64,000 nucleotides of DNA from Sphingopyxis sp. (GTDB lineage Bacteria; Pseudomonadota; Alphaproteobacteria; Sphingomonadales; Sphingomonadaceae): assembly GCF_016463645.1 (NCBI RefSeq), contig NZ_JAEMQX010000006.1:1-64000 (forward strand), written 5' to 3'. How positions within the stretch are numbered: position 1 is the stretch's first letter; each line of letters begins with the position of its first letter. Position numbers and translations under genes: made by a program. Below are positions 16,156 through 25,111 of this stretch, piece after piece. The notes under the pieces are model-generated. The model was not told the origin of the DNA and made no database searches. It was given only the letters and a program-made list of their open reading frames with translations.

Positions 16156-18627
16156 ATGAAGGCAATGCGTATTTTCCTGGGAGCGGGTTCCGCAATGGGT
16201 CTCGCTCTGGCGGCGCCGGCGTTCGCCGCCGAGGAAGCGCCGGCCGACACCGCCGCATCGGAAGGCGACATCATCGTCACTGCGCAGCGCCGCGCGGAGT
16301 CAATGAACGACGTCGGCATGGCAATCCAGGCGGTCGACGGCGCAACGCTCGAAAATCTGCGCGTTACCGACATGCGCGACCTGACTGCGGTCGCGCCGAG
16401 CTTCACCGTCTCGCAAAGCTATCAGGGCGTGCCGACCTATACGCTGCGCGGGATCGGCTTCAACACGATCAACCTCTCGGCGACCTCCACCGTCGGCACC
16501 TATGTCGACGAGGTCGCCTATGCCTATCCGATCATGAACACCGGCCCCGTCATGGATCTCGAGCGCGTCGAGGTTCTCAAGGGGCCGCAGGGCACGCTCT
16601 ATGGCCGCAACACGACCGCGGGTCTGATCAACTTCATCACCGCCAAGCCGACCGACAGCTTCGAGGGCAGCATCAAGGCCGATCTCGGCAATTATCAGAC
16701 CTACAACATCGGCGGCCATATCTCGGGCCCGCTCGGCGAAGGCGTCGCCGCGCGCATCGCCTTCCGCAGCGAAAATAGCGACAAGGGCTGGCAGATCAGC
16801 AATTCGCGTCCCGACGAGCGGCTCGGCGAGGTCGACAAGCTCGGCATCCGCGGCTCGCTGGCGATCGACCCCGGCGCCGGCACCAGCATCGACCTGTCGG
16901 TGACCTGGTGGCAGAACAAATCGGACACCGTGGCGGGGCAGGGGATCGGCTTCACGCCTGCGACCGATCCGGTCAGCGGCACCAGCAATTCGCGCTTCTT
17001 CAACGCGCCGGGCCTTGCCGACTATCTCGCCGCCAATTTCCCGACCAGGGCGAGCCAGGCAGACTGGGCGCCCGAAGCCGGCCGTTCGGCCGACGTCGGG
17101 CGCGGCGCCGGTCTGCCAGGCGGCCTTGCGGAGAATAATCGCTTCTGGGGCCTGAAGGCGCGGCTCGATCAGGACATCACCGACACGGTGAAATTCGTCA
17201 GCCTGACCAGCTATAATGATTTCCGGCGCAAGGCGCTATCCGACTGGAGCGGCGCCCCCTATGAAATCCTGCTGCAAAAGGCGGACGGCCGCATCAAGAG
17301 CTTTGCCCAGGAGATCCATTTCGAGGGCGAGACCGGCGCGGTGAACTGGCTCGTCGGCGGCTATTACGGCCACGACAAGATCGTCGACAGCAACCGCACG
17401 CTGCTCGGCGACAACGCCAACTCGCGCTTCATTCGCGCGGCGCCCTATCTCATCGTGCCGGGTATCAGCCTGCTGGACACGCCGTTCAACTCGGACGGCT
17501 ATACCGACGCCGATATGGCCACGGCGTTCCGCACCTATGAAGATATCGGCACGATGAACACGAAGACGTGGAGCATTTTCGGCAACGCCGATGCCGAACT
17601 GACGGAGCAACTGAAACTGACCGTCGGTCTGCGCTATACCGAGGACAAGCAGGACTATGTCGGCTGCTCGCGCGACTATAAGGGCAGCATGTTGCCCAAC
17701 GTCAACGTCGTGAACCGCTTCCTCTTTTCCGCGGGCGGTACGCTGCCGATCCCGGCGCCGATCACCGAGGGACAGTGCAATACATATGACGATGTCACCA
17801 ACAGCTTCGGTCCCGTCGTTTCGACGCTCGACGAGAATAATCTCGCGTGGCGCATCGCGCTCGACTGGTCGCCGAACGATGACACGCTCGTCTATGCGTC
17901 GGTGTCGCGCGGCTACAAATCGGGCACGTCGCCGGTCAACGCGGCCAGCAAGGCGCGCCAGAACGCGCCGGTGGTCCAGGAGAAGCTGACCGCCTATGAA
18001 CTGGGCGTAAAGGCGACGCTCGCCGATCGTCTGCTGCAGGCCAATTTCGCGGCCTTCTATTACGACTACAAGGACAAGCAGATCAGCACCTATTTCGCCG
18101 ATCCGATCTACACCGCGCTGTCGCGGCTCGACAATGTACCGAAGTCGAAGGCTTACGGGTTGGAAGGCGAGTTGACGCTGCGTCCGGTCCAGGGCGTCAC
18201 GATCGCGGCCAACGGTCTGTGGCTGAAGACGCGGGTGATCGACTATCTCGGCACCAATGCGGCCGGCCAGCCCGAGAATTTCGACGGCGCCGAATTCATC
18301 TATAGCCCGCGTTTCCAGGGCAGCGTCGTCGCCGCATATGATACGCCGGTCAGCGACACCCTCGATTTCAACGGTGCGCTCAGCCTGCGCTATCAGGGCA
18401 AGGCGAACACGATCTTCGAGGATGATCCGCTCTACAAGGTCGACTCCTACGTCGTCGTGAACGCCAGCCTGGGTCTGAAGTCGGAGGCCGGCTGGTCGGT
18501 ATCGCTCTGGGCGAAGAATCTCTTCGACAAATATTACTGGTCGGCGGTCGCCAGCAACGCGAATGTCGTCGTGCGCTTCGCCAACCAGCCGCGAACCTGG
18601 GGGCTCACGCTGGGTTACGACTTCTAG
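16156..18627 (+). CDS. TonB-dependent receptor
   Basis: An outer-membrane receptor of 823 residues. It has a signal peptide ending near PAFAAEE, then DIIVTAQRRAESMNDVGMAIQ, the plug motifs YTLRGIGFNT, TYVDEVAYAYP and LERVEVLKGPQGTLYGRNTT, and a barrel closing with LTLGYDF. The ATG at 16156 is 7 bp after GGAGG; the GTG one codon earlier is less well placed. An MpaB-family oxygenase follows after 15 bp, so receptor and enzyme form an operon. The divergent LuxR-type protein is the likely regulator. The ligand is unknown; the oxygenase hints at a hydrophobic isoprenoid or similar molecule. Confidence 0.92.
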   Translation: MKAMRIFLGAGSAMGLALAAPAFAAEEAPADTAASEGDIIVTAQRRAESMNDVGMAIQAVDGATLENLRVTDMRDLTAVAPSFTVSQSYQGVPTYTLRGIGFNTINLSATSTVGTYVDEVAYAYPIMNTGPVMDLERVEVLKGPQGTLYGRNTTAGLINFITAKPTDSFEGSIKADLGNYQTYNIGGHISGPLGEGVAARIAFRSENSDKGWQISNSRPDERLGEVDKLGIRGSLAIDPGAGTSIDLSVTWWQNKSDTVAGQGIGFTPATDPVSGTSNSRFFNAPGLADYLAANFPTRASQADWAPEAGRSADVGRGAGLPGGLAENNRFWGLKARLDQDITDTVKFVSLTSYNDFRRKALSDWSGAPYEILLQKADGRIKSFAQEIHFEGETGAVNWLVGGYYGHDKIVDSNRTLLGDNANSRFIRAAPYLIVPGISLLDTPFNSDGYTDADMATAFRTYEDIGTMNTKTWSIFGNADAELTEQLKLTVGLRYTEDKQDYVGCSRDYKGSMLPNVNVVNRFLFSAGGTLPIPAPITEGQCNTYDDVTNSFGPVVSTLDENNLAWRIALDWSPNDDTLVYASVSRGYKSGTSPVNAASKARQNAPVVQEKLTAYELGVKATLADRLLQANFAAFYYDYKDKQISTYFADPIYTALSRLDNVPKSKAYGLEGELTLRPVQGVTIAANGLWLKTRVIDYLGTNAAGQPENFDGAEFIYSPRFQGSVVAAYDTPVSDTLDFNGALSLRYQGKANTIFEDDPLYKVDSYVVVNASLGLKSEAGWSVSLWAKNLFDKYYWSAVASNANVVVRFANQPRTWGLTLGYDF

Positions 18628-18642
18628 CAGGAGCGGATTACG

Positions 18643-19554
18643 GTGGTGCGTGCGCCGATGCAGGCCGACTATCTGGGGACGGAGATCGATTTCGCCGCTC
18701 CCCTCGGCGAGCCCGCGCTGCTGCCGCCGGACAGCGTCCAGTGGCGCGTCTACAAGAACCCGATCGCGCTTGGCATCGGCGGTATCGCCGCGGTGCTGCT
18801 CGAATTCGCCGAGCCGCGCATCCGGTCGGGCGTGTGGGATCATTCGACCTACAAGGTCGACCCGATCGGCCGCTCGCGCCGCACCGGCCTCGTCGCGATG
18901 CTCGCCTGCTACGGCCCGGCGAGCACCGCGAAAGAGGTGATCGGACAGGTCAACCGGATGCACGGCAAGGTGAAGGGCGAGACCCCGGCGGGGGACAGAT
19001 ATCGCGCGATGGACCCGGCGCTGCTCGACTGGGTCGCAGCGACCGCTTCCTATGGTTTTCTCATGGCCTACGACCGTTTCGTCCGCCCCGTCAGCGACGC
19101 CGACAAGGACCGCTTCATGGCCGACGGTGATGCGATCGGGCGCGAATTCGGCGCGCGGCGCACGCCGCCGACGGTGGCCGCCTTCATGGAGATGATGGCC
19201 GAACTCGAACCGCGCTTCGAGCCGCATCCGATCATCTTCGAATTCCTCGATATCATCCAGTCGGGCCGCGCCGCGCCCGGCGTGCCGCGTTTCCTGCACC
19301 GCGCGATCGCGCGCGCGTCGGTGTCGTTGCTTCCCGACCATATCCGACGGAAGCTCGATCTGGGGCGGCGCTTCGATCTGACGCTGCTCGACCGCACCGC
19401 GCTGCGCATCGCGGGCTGGCTCGCCGATCGTCACGTCGACCGCGCCGCGCCGCATTGTCAGGCGAGCGTCCGGCTCGGCCTGCCGCACGATTTCCTGTTC
19501 AAATCGCCCGCCGAGCAGCGGCGTTTGCTTGGCAGGCCCGCGATCGCGGCCTAG
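18643..19554 (+). CDS. Oxygenase MpaB family protein (DUF2236)
   Basis: A 303-residue protein with a GTG start at 18643, 9 bp after AGGAG. It carries the ER/MpaB/latex-clearing-protein domain: NPIALGIGGIAAVLLEFAEPRIRSGVWDHS, DPIGRSRRTGLVAMLACYGP and RYRAMDPALLDWVAATASYGFLMAYDRFV, the last two being typical heme-pocket regions with candidate axial His residues. Characterised relatives cleave polyisoprene (Lcp) or meroterpenoid chains (MpaB), or act in gamma-glutamyl-type peptide catabolism (EGF-like ergothionase neighbours). Its place directly after a TonB receptor suggests it acts on the imported compound. Its stop overlaps the convergent amidohydrolase stop. Confidence 0.85.
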   Translation: MVRAPMQADYLGTEIDFAAPLGEPALLPPDSVQWRVYKNPIALGIGGIAAVLLEFAEPRIRSGVWDHSTYKVDPIGRSRRTGLVAMLACYGPASTAKEVIGQVNRMHGKVKGETPAGDRYRAMDPALLDWVAATASYGFLMAYDRFVRPVSDADKDRFMADGDAIGREFGARRTPPTVAAFMEMMAELEPRFEPHPIIFEFLDIIQSGRAAPGVPRFLHRAIARASVSLLPDHIRRKLDLGRRFDLTLLDRTALRIAGWLADRHVDRAAPHCQASVRLGLPHDFLFKSPAEQRRLLGRPAIAA

Positions 19555-21248
19555 GAGCAGCGCCCGAAGCCGGGGCCGCGCACCGCGCGCCCGGGGGTCG
19601 CGCCGCTGTGCTCGCCGTCCCGCAGCACGCCAACGCCGTTGACGAACACATCGCGCACGCCGACCGAATATTGGTGCGGCTGCTCGAAAGTCGAGCGATC
19701 GCCGATCGTCGCGGGATCGAAGACGACGACATCGGCATAATAGCCGGGCTTCAGTGCGCCGCGATCCTTGATGCCGAGATTGGTCGCGGGCAGGGTGGTG
19801 AGCCGGTACACCGCCTGTTCGAGCGGGATCAGTTTCTCGTCGCGGACATAGCGGCCGAGCAGCCGCGCGACATTGCCATAGGTGCGCGGATGCGCGCCCG
19901 ATTTCAGGAACACGCCTTCGGGCGCCTGCGACGCGGCGTCGGAGCCGAAGCTCATCCACGGCAGCTGGATCTGCTTGCGGACATTGTCCTCGGACATCAG
20001 GAAATAGACGGTCCCGACGCGCGAGCCATCCTCGACGACGAGGTCCATCGCGGTCTCTTCGGGTGACTTGCCGCGCATCGCCGCGACCTCGGCCAGCGTC
20101 TTGCCGGTCAGCGGCTTGAGCGCATCATTCTTGAACCCCGACAGGATCATCTTGTCGGCCCCCGCGCCGAAATAGAGATTCTCCCAGTCGCTGCCGGGCT
20201 TCTTCATTTCCTCGGCGACGCGGGCGCGGGTTGCAGGGTCCTTCAGCCGCTCGATCCATTGCTCGAGCCCCCCTGCCTGCACCCAGGTCGGCATCGCGGC
20301 GTCGAGTCCGGTTGCGCCCGCGGTATAGGTATACATGTCGGTCGTGATGCGCAGCCCCGCGGCCCGCGCGTCCTCGATCTTCTTCACGATCGTGTCGAGC
20401 TTGCCCCAGTTGCCGCGTCCCGCCATTTTCAGGTGATAGATTTCGGCGGGCGCGCCCGAGCGGCGCGAAATCTCGACCAGCTCGTCGACCGCCTCCTCGA
20501 TCCGGTCGCCTTCGGATCGCATATGGCTGATATACATGCCGCCGCATTTCGCGGCCTCGCTGGTCAGCGCGACGAGTTCGTCGGTCTCGGCGTAGGAACC
20601 GGGCGCGTAGATGATCGAACTCCCGACCCCCATCGCGCCTTCGTTCATCGCCTGCTTCACCAGCGCGCGCATCCGGCCGAGCTGTTCGGGGGTCGGGTCG
20701 ACGTCCCCTTCGCCCAGTTCATGGACGCGCACCGTCGCGGCGCCGACGAAGCTCGCGACATTGGTCGAGATGCCGCGCTTTTCCAGATAACCCAGATAAT
20801 CGCCGAGGCTCGTCCACTCGATCGGAAATTTGATGTCGCCCTGTCGCTCGGTTTCGAGGGCCTTCATCGTTGCGTTCATCGGCCCCATCGACCAGCCTTC
20901 GCCCATCACTTCGAGCGTTACGCCCTGCCTGATGTCGCTCTGGCTTTTCGGGTCGGCGATCAAGGATTCGGTCGCCCAGCTCAGCATGTTGATGAAGCCC
21001 GGCGCGACCGCCATACCCTTTGCCGCGACCTCGCGCTCCGCCTTGCCCGCAACCTTGCCCACCGCGACGATGCGGTCGTCCCTGATCGCGACATCGCCGA
21101 CGACAGGCGGCTTGCCCGACCCGTCATAGATCGTGCCGCCGCGGATGATCAGATCGTAGGTCGGCGTTTCTGCGGCAAGCGGCGCCGAAACCAGCATCGA
21201 GCTGCACAGCAGCAAAAGCGAAGGTGTCAAGCGCCGGGGCCGTGTCAT
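19551..21248 (-). CDS. D-aminoacylase-like amidohydrolase with altered metal site
   Basis: A secreted amidohydrolase of 565 residues with a signal peptide (about 1-26, ending PLAAETP). The family frame is clear: DLIIRGGTIYDGSGKPPVVGDVAIRDDRIVAVG, VAPGFIN, ISHMRSEGD (His), EIYHLKMAGR (His), FGSDAAS (Asp), HPRTYGNVARLLGRYVRDEKLI, and LKPGYYADVVVFDP. However, the HxH after PGFID, expected as HTH, is replaced by NMLSW (residues 87-91), and the GNCG cysteine is replaced by GEGW. One metal may still bind through the two His. Family members release acyl groups from N-acyl-D-amino acids. It lies 23 bp after the XRE-cupin regulator in the same operon. Confidence 0.85.
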   Translation of the reverse strand: MTRPRRLTPSLLLLCSSMLVSAPLAAETPTYDLIIRGGTIYDGSGKPPVVGDVAIRDDRIVAVGKVAGKAEREVAAKGMAVAPGFINMLSWATESLIADPKSQSDIRQGVTLEVMGEGWSMGPMNATMKALETERQGDIKFPIEWTSLGDYLGYLEKRGISTNVASFVGAATVRVHELGEGDVDPTPEQLGRMRALVKQAMNEGAMGVGSSIIYAPGSYAETDELVALTSEAAKCGGMYISHMRSEGDRIEEAVDELVEISRRSGAPAEIYHLKMAGRGNWGKLDTIVKKIEDARAAGLRITTDMYTYTAGATGLDAAMPTWVQAGGLEQWIERLKDPATRARVAEEMKKPGSDWENLYFGAGADKMILSGFKNDALKPLTGKTLAEVAAMRGKSPEETAMDLVVEDGSRVGTVYFLMSEDNVRKQIQLPWMSFGSDAASQAPEGVFLKSGAHPRTYGNVARLLGRYVRDEKLIPLEQAVYRLTTLPATNLGIKDRGALKPGYYADVVVFDPATIGDRSTFEQPHQYSVGVRDVFVNGVGVLRDGEHSGATPGRAVRGPGFGRCS

Positions 21249-21271
21249 TTTTCTCTCCGTTTTTCGGGTGG

Positions 21272-21907
21272 TTATCCGTGAAGGCTCATCAGCGAATCCA
21301 TCAGCCCGTCGTCGGCGCTCGAACAGACGCCGAGCACCAGTGCCTCCTCAAAGCCGTCGGCGACGACATAGGCGTGGCCCATCGACGAATCGATGTAGAT
21401 GCCCTGACCGACGTCGAGCGTGACGGGATCGTAGAATTCGCTGTGCACCTCGATCCGGCCTTCGAGGACATAGATGAACTCCTCGCCCTGATGATGGACG
21501 AGTTCGCCGAATTCGCGCGCGCTGTGCGCGCGGATGCGCGTCAGGATCGGGATCATCCGTTTCTGGCGCAAATCGGTGCAGAGATAATGATAATCGTAAT
21601 TGTCGGTTGTGACGCGCGCCGCGCGCTCGATCGTCCCGATGCTGCGGCGCCCGGTCACACGCGGCGCCATCTCTTCCTCATCCTCGGCGAACAGGTCCGA
21701 CATGCGAATCTTGAGTCGCTGGCTCAATTGCTGGAGCTTGTCGTAGCTGAGCGTCAGCCGGTCATGTTCGACCTTGGACAATGTCGATACGGGAATGCCC
21801 GACTTCGCGCTCATTTCCTTGAGCGTCCAGCCGTTTCGCGCGCGAATCCCCTTCATCACCGCGCCGAGCGTCGGCGGGGTTGCACGGTCCGCCATCAGTT
21901 TTTCCAT
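21272..21907 (-). CDS. XRE-family transcriptional regulator with cupin sensor domain
   Basis: A 211-residue regulator. Residues 14-72 form an XRE helix-turn-helix (VMKGIRARNGWTLKEMSAKSGIPVSTLSKVEHDR), and residues 125-200 a small cupin barrel (GELVHHQGEEFIYVLEGRIEVHSEFY, VTLDVGQGIYIDSSMGHAYVV). This architecture is used by regulators of amino acid, polyamine and aldehyde metabolism. It is the first gene of a two-gene operon with the D-aminoacylase-like enzyme and is divergent from the beta-lactamase/DgcA operon. It is the best candidate to bind the matched promoter sequences at 21915 and 25035. Confidence 0.9.
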   Translation of the reverse strand: MEKLMADRATPPTLGAVMKGIRARNGWTLKEMSAKSGIPVSTLSKVEHDRLTLSYDKLQQLSQRLKIRMSDLFAEDEEEMAPRVTGRRSIGTIERAARVTTDNYDYHYLCTDLRQKRMIPILTRIRAHSAREFGELVHHQGEEFIYVLEGRIEVHSEFYDPVTLDVGQGIYIDSSMGHAYVVADGFEEALVLGVCSSADDGLMDSLMSLHG

Positions 21908-21914
21908 TCCATAT

Positions 21915-21954
21915 TTGACAATTTTCCAATCAGGATCATTATGTCCCTATCGGG
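21915..21954 (+). promoter_or_regulatory. Promoter/operator upstream of the beta-lactamase-DgcA operon
   Basis: TTGACA at 21915 is a perfect -35 box, with CATTAT as a possible -10 after 16 bases. The stretch TTGACAATTTTC continues into a segment that matches the dipeptidase promoter at 25049 in 18 of 22 positions. A second shared block, ATGTCCCTATCGGG (21941), matches ATGTCCTAAACGGG at 25035. AGGATCA and TGTCCCT around the -10 form a loose inverted pair. Likely bound by the adjacent XRE-cupin protein. Confidence 0.6.
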
Positions 21955-22037
21955 CTAACAGATGTTGGTCCCTTGGTAAGGGGTCGCGCGGCTTGCCGCA
22001 AGGTGTGACAGGGCGCGCCGGATAAAAGGGGAAAGCG

Positions 22038-24020
22038 ATGCGTTTCATCCGCAAGGCGATGATCGGGCTGGCGGCTTTTGCCGCGCTGCCACTGGCCGCG
22101 CAGGGGCCGGTGCCGGCCCCCGCCGCGAAGAAAGTCGAAGCCGCTGCCGTTCCGGCCGCAAAGTCCACCGCGACGCCCGTCGCGCTCGATCCCAAGGATC
22201 TCGAAGCCTGGATGGACGGCTATCTGCCCTATGCGCTCGAACGTGCGCGCATTCCGGGAGCGGTCGTGGTCGTCGTGCGCGGCGGGCAGGTGGTGCTCGA
22301 AAAGGGCTATGGCTTCTCCGACGTCGCGAAAGGTGCGCCGGTCCTTCCCGAGACGACACTTTTCCGCCCGGGGTCGGTGTCGAAGCTTTTCACCTGGACG
22401 GCGGTGATGCAGCAGGTCGAGGGGGGCAGGATCGACCTCGACAAGGACATCAACACCTATCTCGATTTCAAGATTCCGCCCTATGAGGGCAAGCCCGTGA
22501 CGATGCGCAACATCATGACGCACACGGCAGGTTTTCAGGAATCGGTGCGCTATCTGATCAGCAGCGATCCCAAGGCGGTCATGGCGCTCAAGAAGCAGAT
22601 GCCGCTCGCGCTGCCCGACCGCGTCTTCGCGCCGGGTACGACGCCGGCATACTCGAACTATGCCACGGCGCTCGCGGGGTATATCGTCGAGCGCGTCAGC
22701 GGCGAGCCGTTCGACGATTATGTCGAAAACCATATCTTCAAGCCGTTGGGTATGACGCACTCGTCGTTCCGTCAGCCGCTTCCGGCCGGTCTCGTGCCGC
22801 ATATGTCAAAGGGCTATCCCGACGTCACAGGCAAGGCGCAGCCTTTCGAAATGGTCATTCCGGCACCCGCGGGCAGCCTGTCGGCGAGCGGTTCCGACAT
22901 GGCGAAGTTCATGATCGCGCACCTCAACGACGGCGCGGGGTTGATGAAGCCCGAAACCGCGAAGATGATGCACGATTTCAAGGCGCCCGGCGTCGGACCG
23001 CTCAACAGCATGGCGCTCGGCTTCTACGAGCAGTGGGTCAACGGCCATCGCGCGATCGCGCACGGGGGCGACACCGTCTGGTTCCACTCCTATCTATGGC
23101 TGTTCCCGGATGCCGACACCGGCGTCTTCATCTCGATGAACAGCGCGGGCAAGGAAGGCGCGGCGGGGGCGGTGCGCAGCGCATTGTTCCACAAATTCGC
23201 CGACCGCTACCTGCCTGGCCCGGCCGAAAAGGCGGCCGAAGTCGATGCCAAGACCGCTGCGCAGCACGCGCAGATGATGGCCGGCCATTACATCAGCAGC
23301 CGGGGTTCCTTCACCAACTTCATGAGCCTGTTCGGCCTGTTGGGGCAGGCGACGATCGGCCTGACCGAGGATGGCAAGATCACGCTGCCCGCGCTCGACG
23401 GTCTGGGAGCCGGCGCGCGCGACTGGGTCGAAGTCGAACCCTTTGTGTGGCGAGACACAGGTACGGGTGAACGCCTCGCGGCCGAGGTCAAGGACGGCCG
23501 CGTCGTACGCTGGAGCCTCGATGCCGGATCGCCCTTCATGGTCTTCGAACCCGCGCCCGCCGGCGTCAACGCAGGCTGGCTCAATCCGGCGCTGATCCTT
23601 GCCTTCGGCATCATCCTGCTCGCGGCGCTGGCGTGGCCGGTACGCGCGCTGGTGCGCCGCAATTTCAAGGCCGAGTTCGCACTTCAGGGCCCATCGCTTC
23701 GCGCGTATCGCCTGTCGCGCATCTTCGCCTGGCTCGCGATCGGCGCGCTCGCGGGCTGGATCGGGCTGATCGCGGCCTTCTCTGCCGATATCGGCAGCAT
23801 CGGCGGTCCGCTCGACTGGCTCATTCATCTGCTGCGCATCCTGACGCCGCTCGCCGCCTTCGGCCTGTTCGCCACCGCGGCGTGGCATCTGTGGCTCAGC
23901 ATCAAGGACAAGCGCCGCTGGACGATGAAACTCGGCGCGGTGCTGCTGATCCTTGCGGCTCTGGTACTCGTCTGGGTGACGCTGGCCTTCCATCTCTATG
24001 GCTTCGGGATGGTCTATTGA
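22038..24020 (+). CDS. Beta-lactamase-fold serine hydrolase with C-terminal membrane domain
   Basis: A 660-residue exported protein with a signal peptide (about 1-21, ending PLAAQ). The class C/DD-peptidase-like catalytic domain shows SxxK (SVSK, 113-116), YxN (YSN, 205-207) and HGG (342-344). After about residue 520 there is a C-terminal part with roughly four hydrophobic helices (ALILAFGIILLAALAWPVRALV, AWLAIGALAGWIGLIAAF, LTPLAAFGLFATAAWHLWL, LGAVLLILAALVLVWVTLAF), so the enzyme is probably anchored in the inner membrane facing the periplasm. It likely hydrolyses peptides, perhaps with D-residues, rather than being a resistance enzyme. The next gene (DgcA-like) overlaps by one base. Confidence 0.87.
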   Translation: MRFIRKAMIGLAAFAALPLAAQGPVPAPAAKKVEAAAVPAAKSTATPVALDPKDLEAWMDGYLPYALERARIPGAVVVVVRGGQVVLEKGYGFSDVAKGAPVLPETTLFRPGSVSKLFTWTAVMQQVEGGRIDLDKDINTYLDFKIPPYEGKPVTMRNIMTHTAGFQESVRYLISSDPKAVMALKKQMPLALPDRVFAPGTTPAYSNYATALAGYIVERVSGEPFDDYVENHIFKPLGMTHSSFRQPLPAGLVPHMSKGYPDVTGKAQPFEMVIPAPAGSLSASGSDMAKFMIAHLNDGAGLMKPETAKMMHDFKAPGVGPLNSMALGFYEQWVNGHRAIAHGGDTVWFHSYLWLFPDADTGVFISMNSAGKEGAAGAVRSALFHKFADRYLPGPAEKAAEVDAKTAAQHAQMMAGHYISSRGSFTNFMSLFGLLGQATIGLTEDGKITLPALDGLGAGARDWVEVEPFVWRDTGTGERLAAEVKDGRVVRWSLDAGSPFMVFEPAPAGVNAGWLNPALILAFGIILLAALAWPVRALVRRNFKAEFALQGPSLRAYRLSRIFAWLAIGALAGWIGLIAAFSADIGSIGGPLDWLIHLLRILTPLAAFGLFATAAWHLWLSIKDKRRWTMKLGAVLLILAALVLVWVTLAFHLYGFGMVY

Positions 24021-25027
24021 TGGCGACGCAAAGCACGCGGGGATTGACGCTCGACCTTCGGGTCGAGCGCTTTCCCTATCACCAGCCTTTTCGCATTTCG
24101 GGTCATGTCTTCACCGAGACCGCTCTGCTCGTTGCCGAATTGTCCGACGGCGGGCATGTCGGTCGCGGCGAGGGGGCGGGGGTCTATTATCTCGGCGACG
24201 ACATCGACCATATGCTGTCCGAGGCGACGCGGGTGCGCGGCGCGATCGAAAGCGGTGCGACGCGCGAAGAATTGCAGCATCTCCTGCCTCCGGGCGGCGC
24301 GCGCAACGCGCTGGACTGCGCCTTCTGGGACCTCGAGGCGAAACAGACGGGGCGGCCGGTATGGAGTCTTGCGGGTCTCGATCCGCCCAAGGCGTTGCGT
24401 TCGACGCTGACGCTCGGTGCCGACAGCCCGGAGAATATGGCCAAGGCCGCGCTTGCCATCGATCCCGAGGCGCCGATCAAGGTCAAGCTGACGGGGGATC
24501 TCGCCGACGATATCGCGCGCGTCGTTGCGATCCGAACCGCGCGGCCTGACGCGTGGATCGGCGTCGACGCCAATCAGGGTTATGACGTCGACACGCTCGC
24601 CGAATTGTTGCCCGTGCTGGTTTCGACCCGCATTTCGCAACTCGAACAACCGCTGAAGCGCGGGCGTGAGGCCGATCTCGACGGATTGAAGCGGCCCTTG
24701 CCCTTCGCCGCCGATGAAAGCGCGCTGTCGCTGGCGGATACCGCATCGCTCGTCGGACGCTTCGATATCGTGAATATCAAGCTCGATAAATGCGGCGGGC
24801 TGACCGAAGGCCTCGCGATCGCGCGGCAGGCGAAGAAGCTCGGGCTCGACGTCATGGTCGGCAATATGATGGGCACCAGCCTGTCGATGGCGCCCTCGTG
24901 GCTGGTCGGGCAGCTCTGCGACATCGTTGATCTGGACGGACCGACCTTCCTCGCGCGCGATCGCGTGCCCGGGGTGGCATATCGGAATGGAATGATCGAC
25001 TGTCCGGCAGGAATTTGGGGTTCATGA
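24020..25027 (+). CDS. dgcA: Enolase-superfamily racemase/epimerase, DgcA-like
   Basis: A 335-residue protein of the muconate-lactonising subgroup. The active-site set is complete: K154-V-K156 and K254 (NIKLDKCGG) as acid/base pair, and D183 (VDANQGYD), E209 (LEQP) and D232 (ADES) as Mg ligands. A DxD near the end (D304-L-D306) is found in enzymes that bind the amino group of Ala-Glu dipeptides. It could be an L-Ala-D/L-Glu epimerase or an N-acetyl-D-glutamate racemase (DgcA). The presence of a DgcN-like gene 3.4 kb downstream favours DgcA. The start ATG shares a base with the beta-lactamase stop; the ORF track start at 23633 is a read-through of the wrong frame. Confidence 0.8.
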   Translation: MATQSTRGLTLDLRVERFPYHQPFRISGHVFTETALLVAELSDGGHVGRGEGAGVYYLGDDIDHMLSEATRVRGAIESGATREELQHLLPPGGARNALDCAFWDLEAKQTGRPVWSLAGLDPPKALRSTLTLGADSPENMAKAALAIDPEAPIKVKLTGDLADDIARVVAIRTARPDAWIGVDANQGYDVDTLAELLPVLVSTRISQLEQPLKRGREADLDGLKRPLPFAADESALSLADTASLVGRFDIVNIKLDKCGGLTEGLAIARQAKKLGLDVMVGNMMGTSLSMAPSWLVGQLCDIVDLDGPTFLARDRVPGVAYRNGMIDCPAGIWGS

Positions 25028-25034
25028 CAATTTC

Positions 25035-25076
25035 ATGTCCTAAACGGGTTGACAATTTTCTGATTAGGACAATAGT
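25035..25076 (+). promoter_or_regulatory. Promoter/operator upstream of the dipeptidase-TonB-DgcN operon
   Basis: TTGACA (25049) with AATAGT 16 bases downstream gives a plausible sigma-70 promoter. The region repeats the two sequence blocks seen at 21915, in the opposite order. It also contains a perfect 8-base inverted repeat, TGTCCTAA (25036-25043) and TTAGGACA (25064-25071), flanking the -35 box. This is a good candidate for a dimeric repressor site of the XRE-cupin regulator. Confidence 0.62.
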
Positions 25077-25111
25077 CGTTGAATTGAGATTTTCATAAGA
25101 GGGAGGCTGGA

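Noticed and set aside
16149-16778. Plus-strand ORF beginning MSDEGNAYFPG
   Set aside because: It uses an ATG within the ribosome-site region of the TonB receptor gene in another frame; no domain, and fully inside the receptor gene.
17236-19959. 907-residue minus-strand ORF
   Set aside because: It covers the antisense of the TonB receptor and MpaB genes; composition is rich in Arg, Asp and His with no domain. The longest ORF is not the real gene here.
22038-24020. Beta-lactamase-fold protein as an antibiotic resistance gene
   Set aside because: The SxxK/YxN/HGG set is shared with peptidases and esterases. The membrane C-terminal part and the DgcA partner point to peptide metabolism; there is no evidence for resistance.
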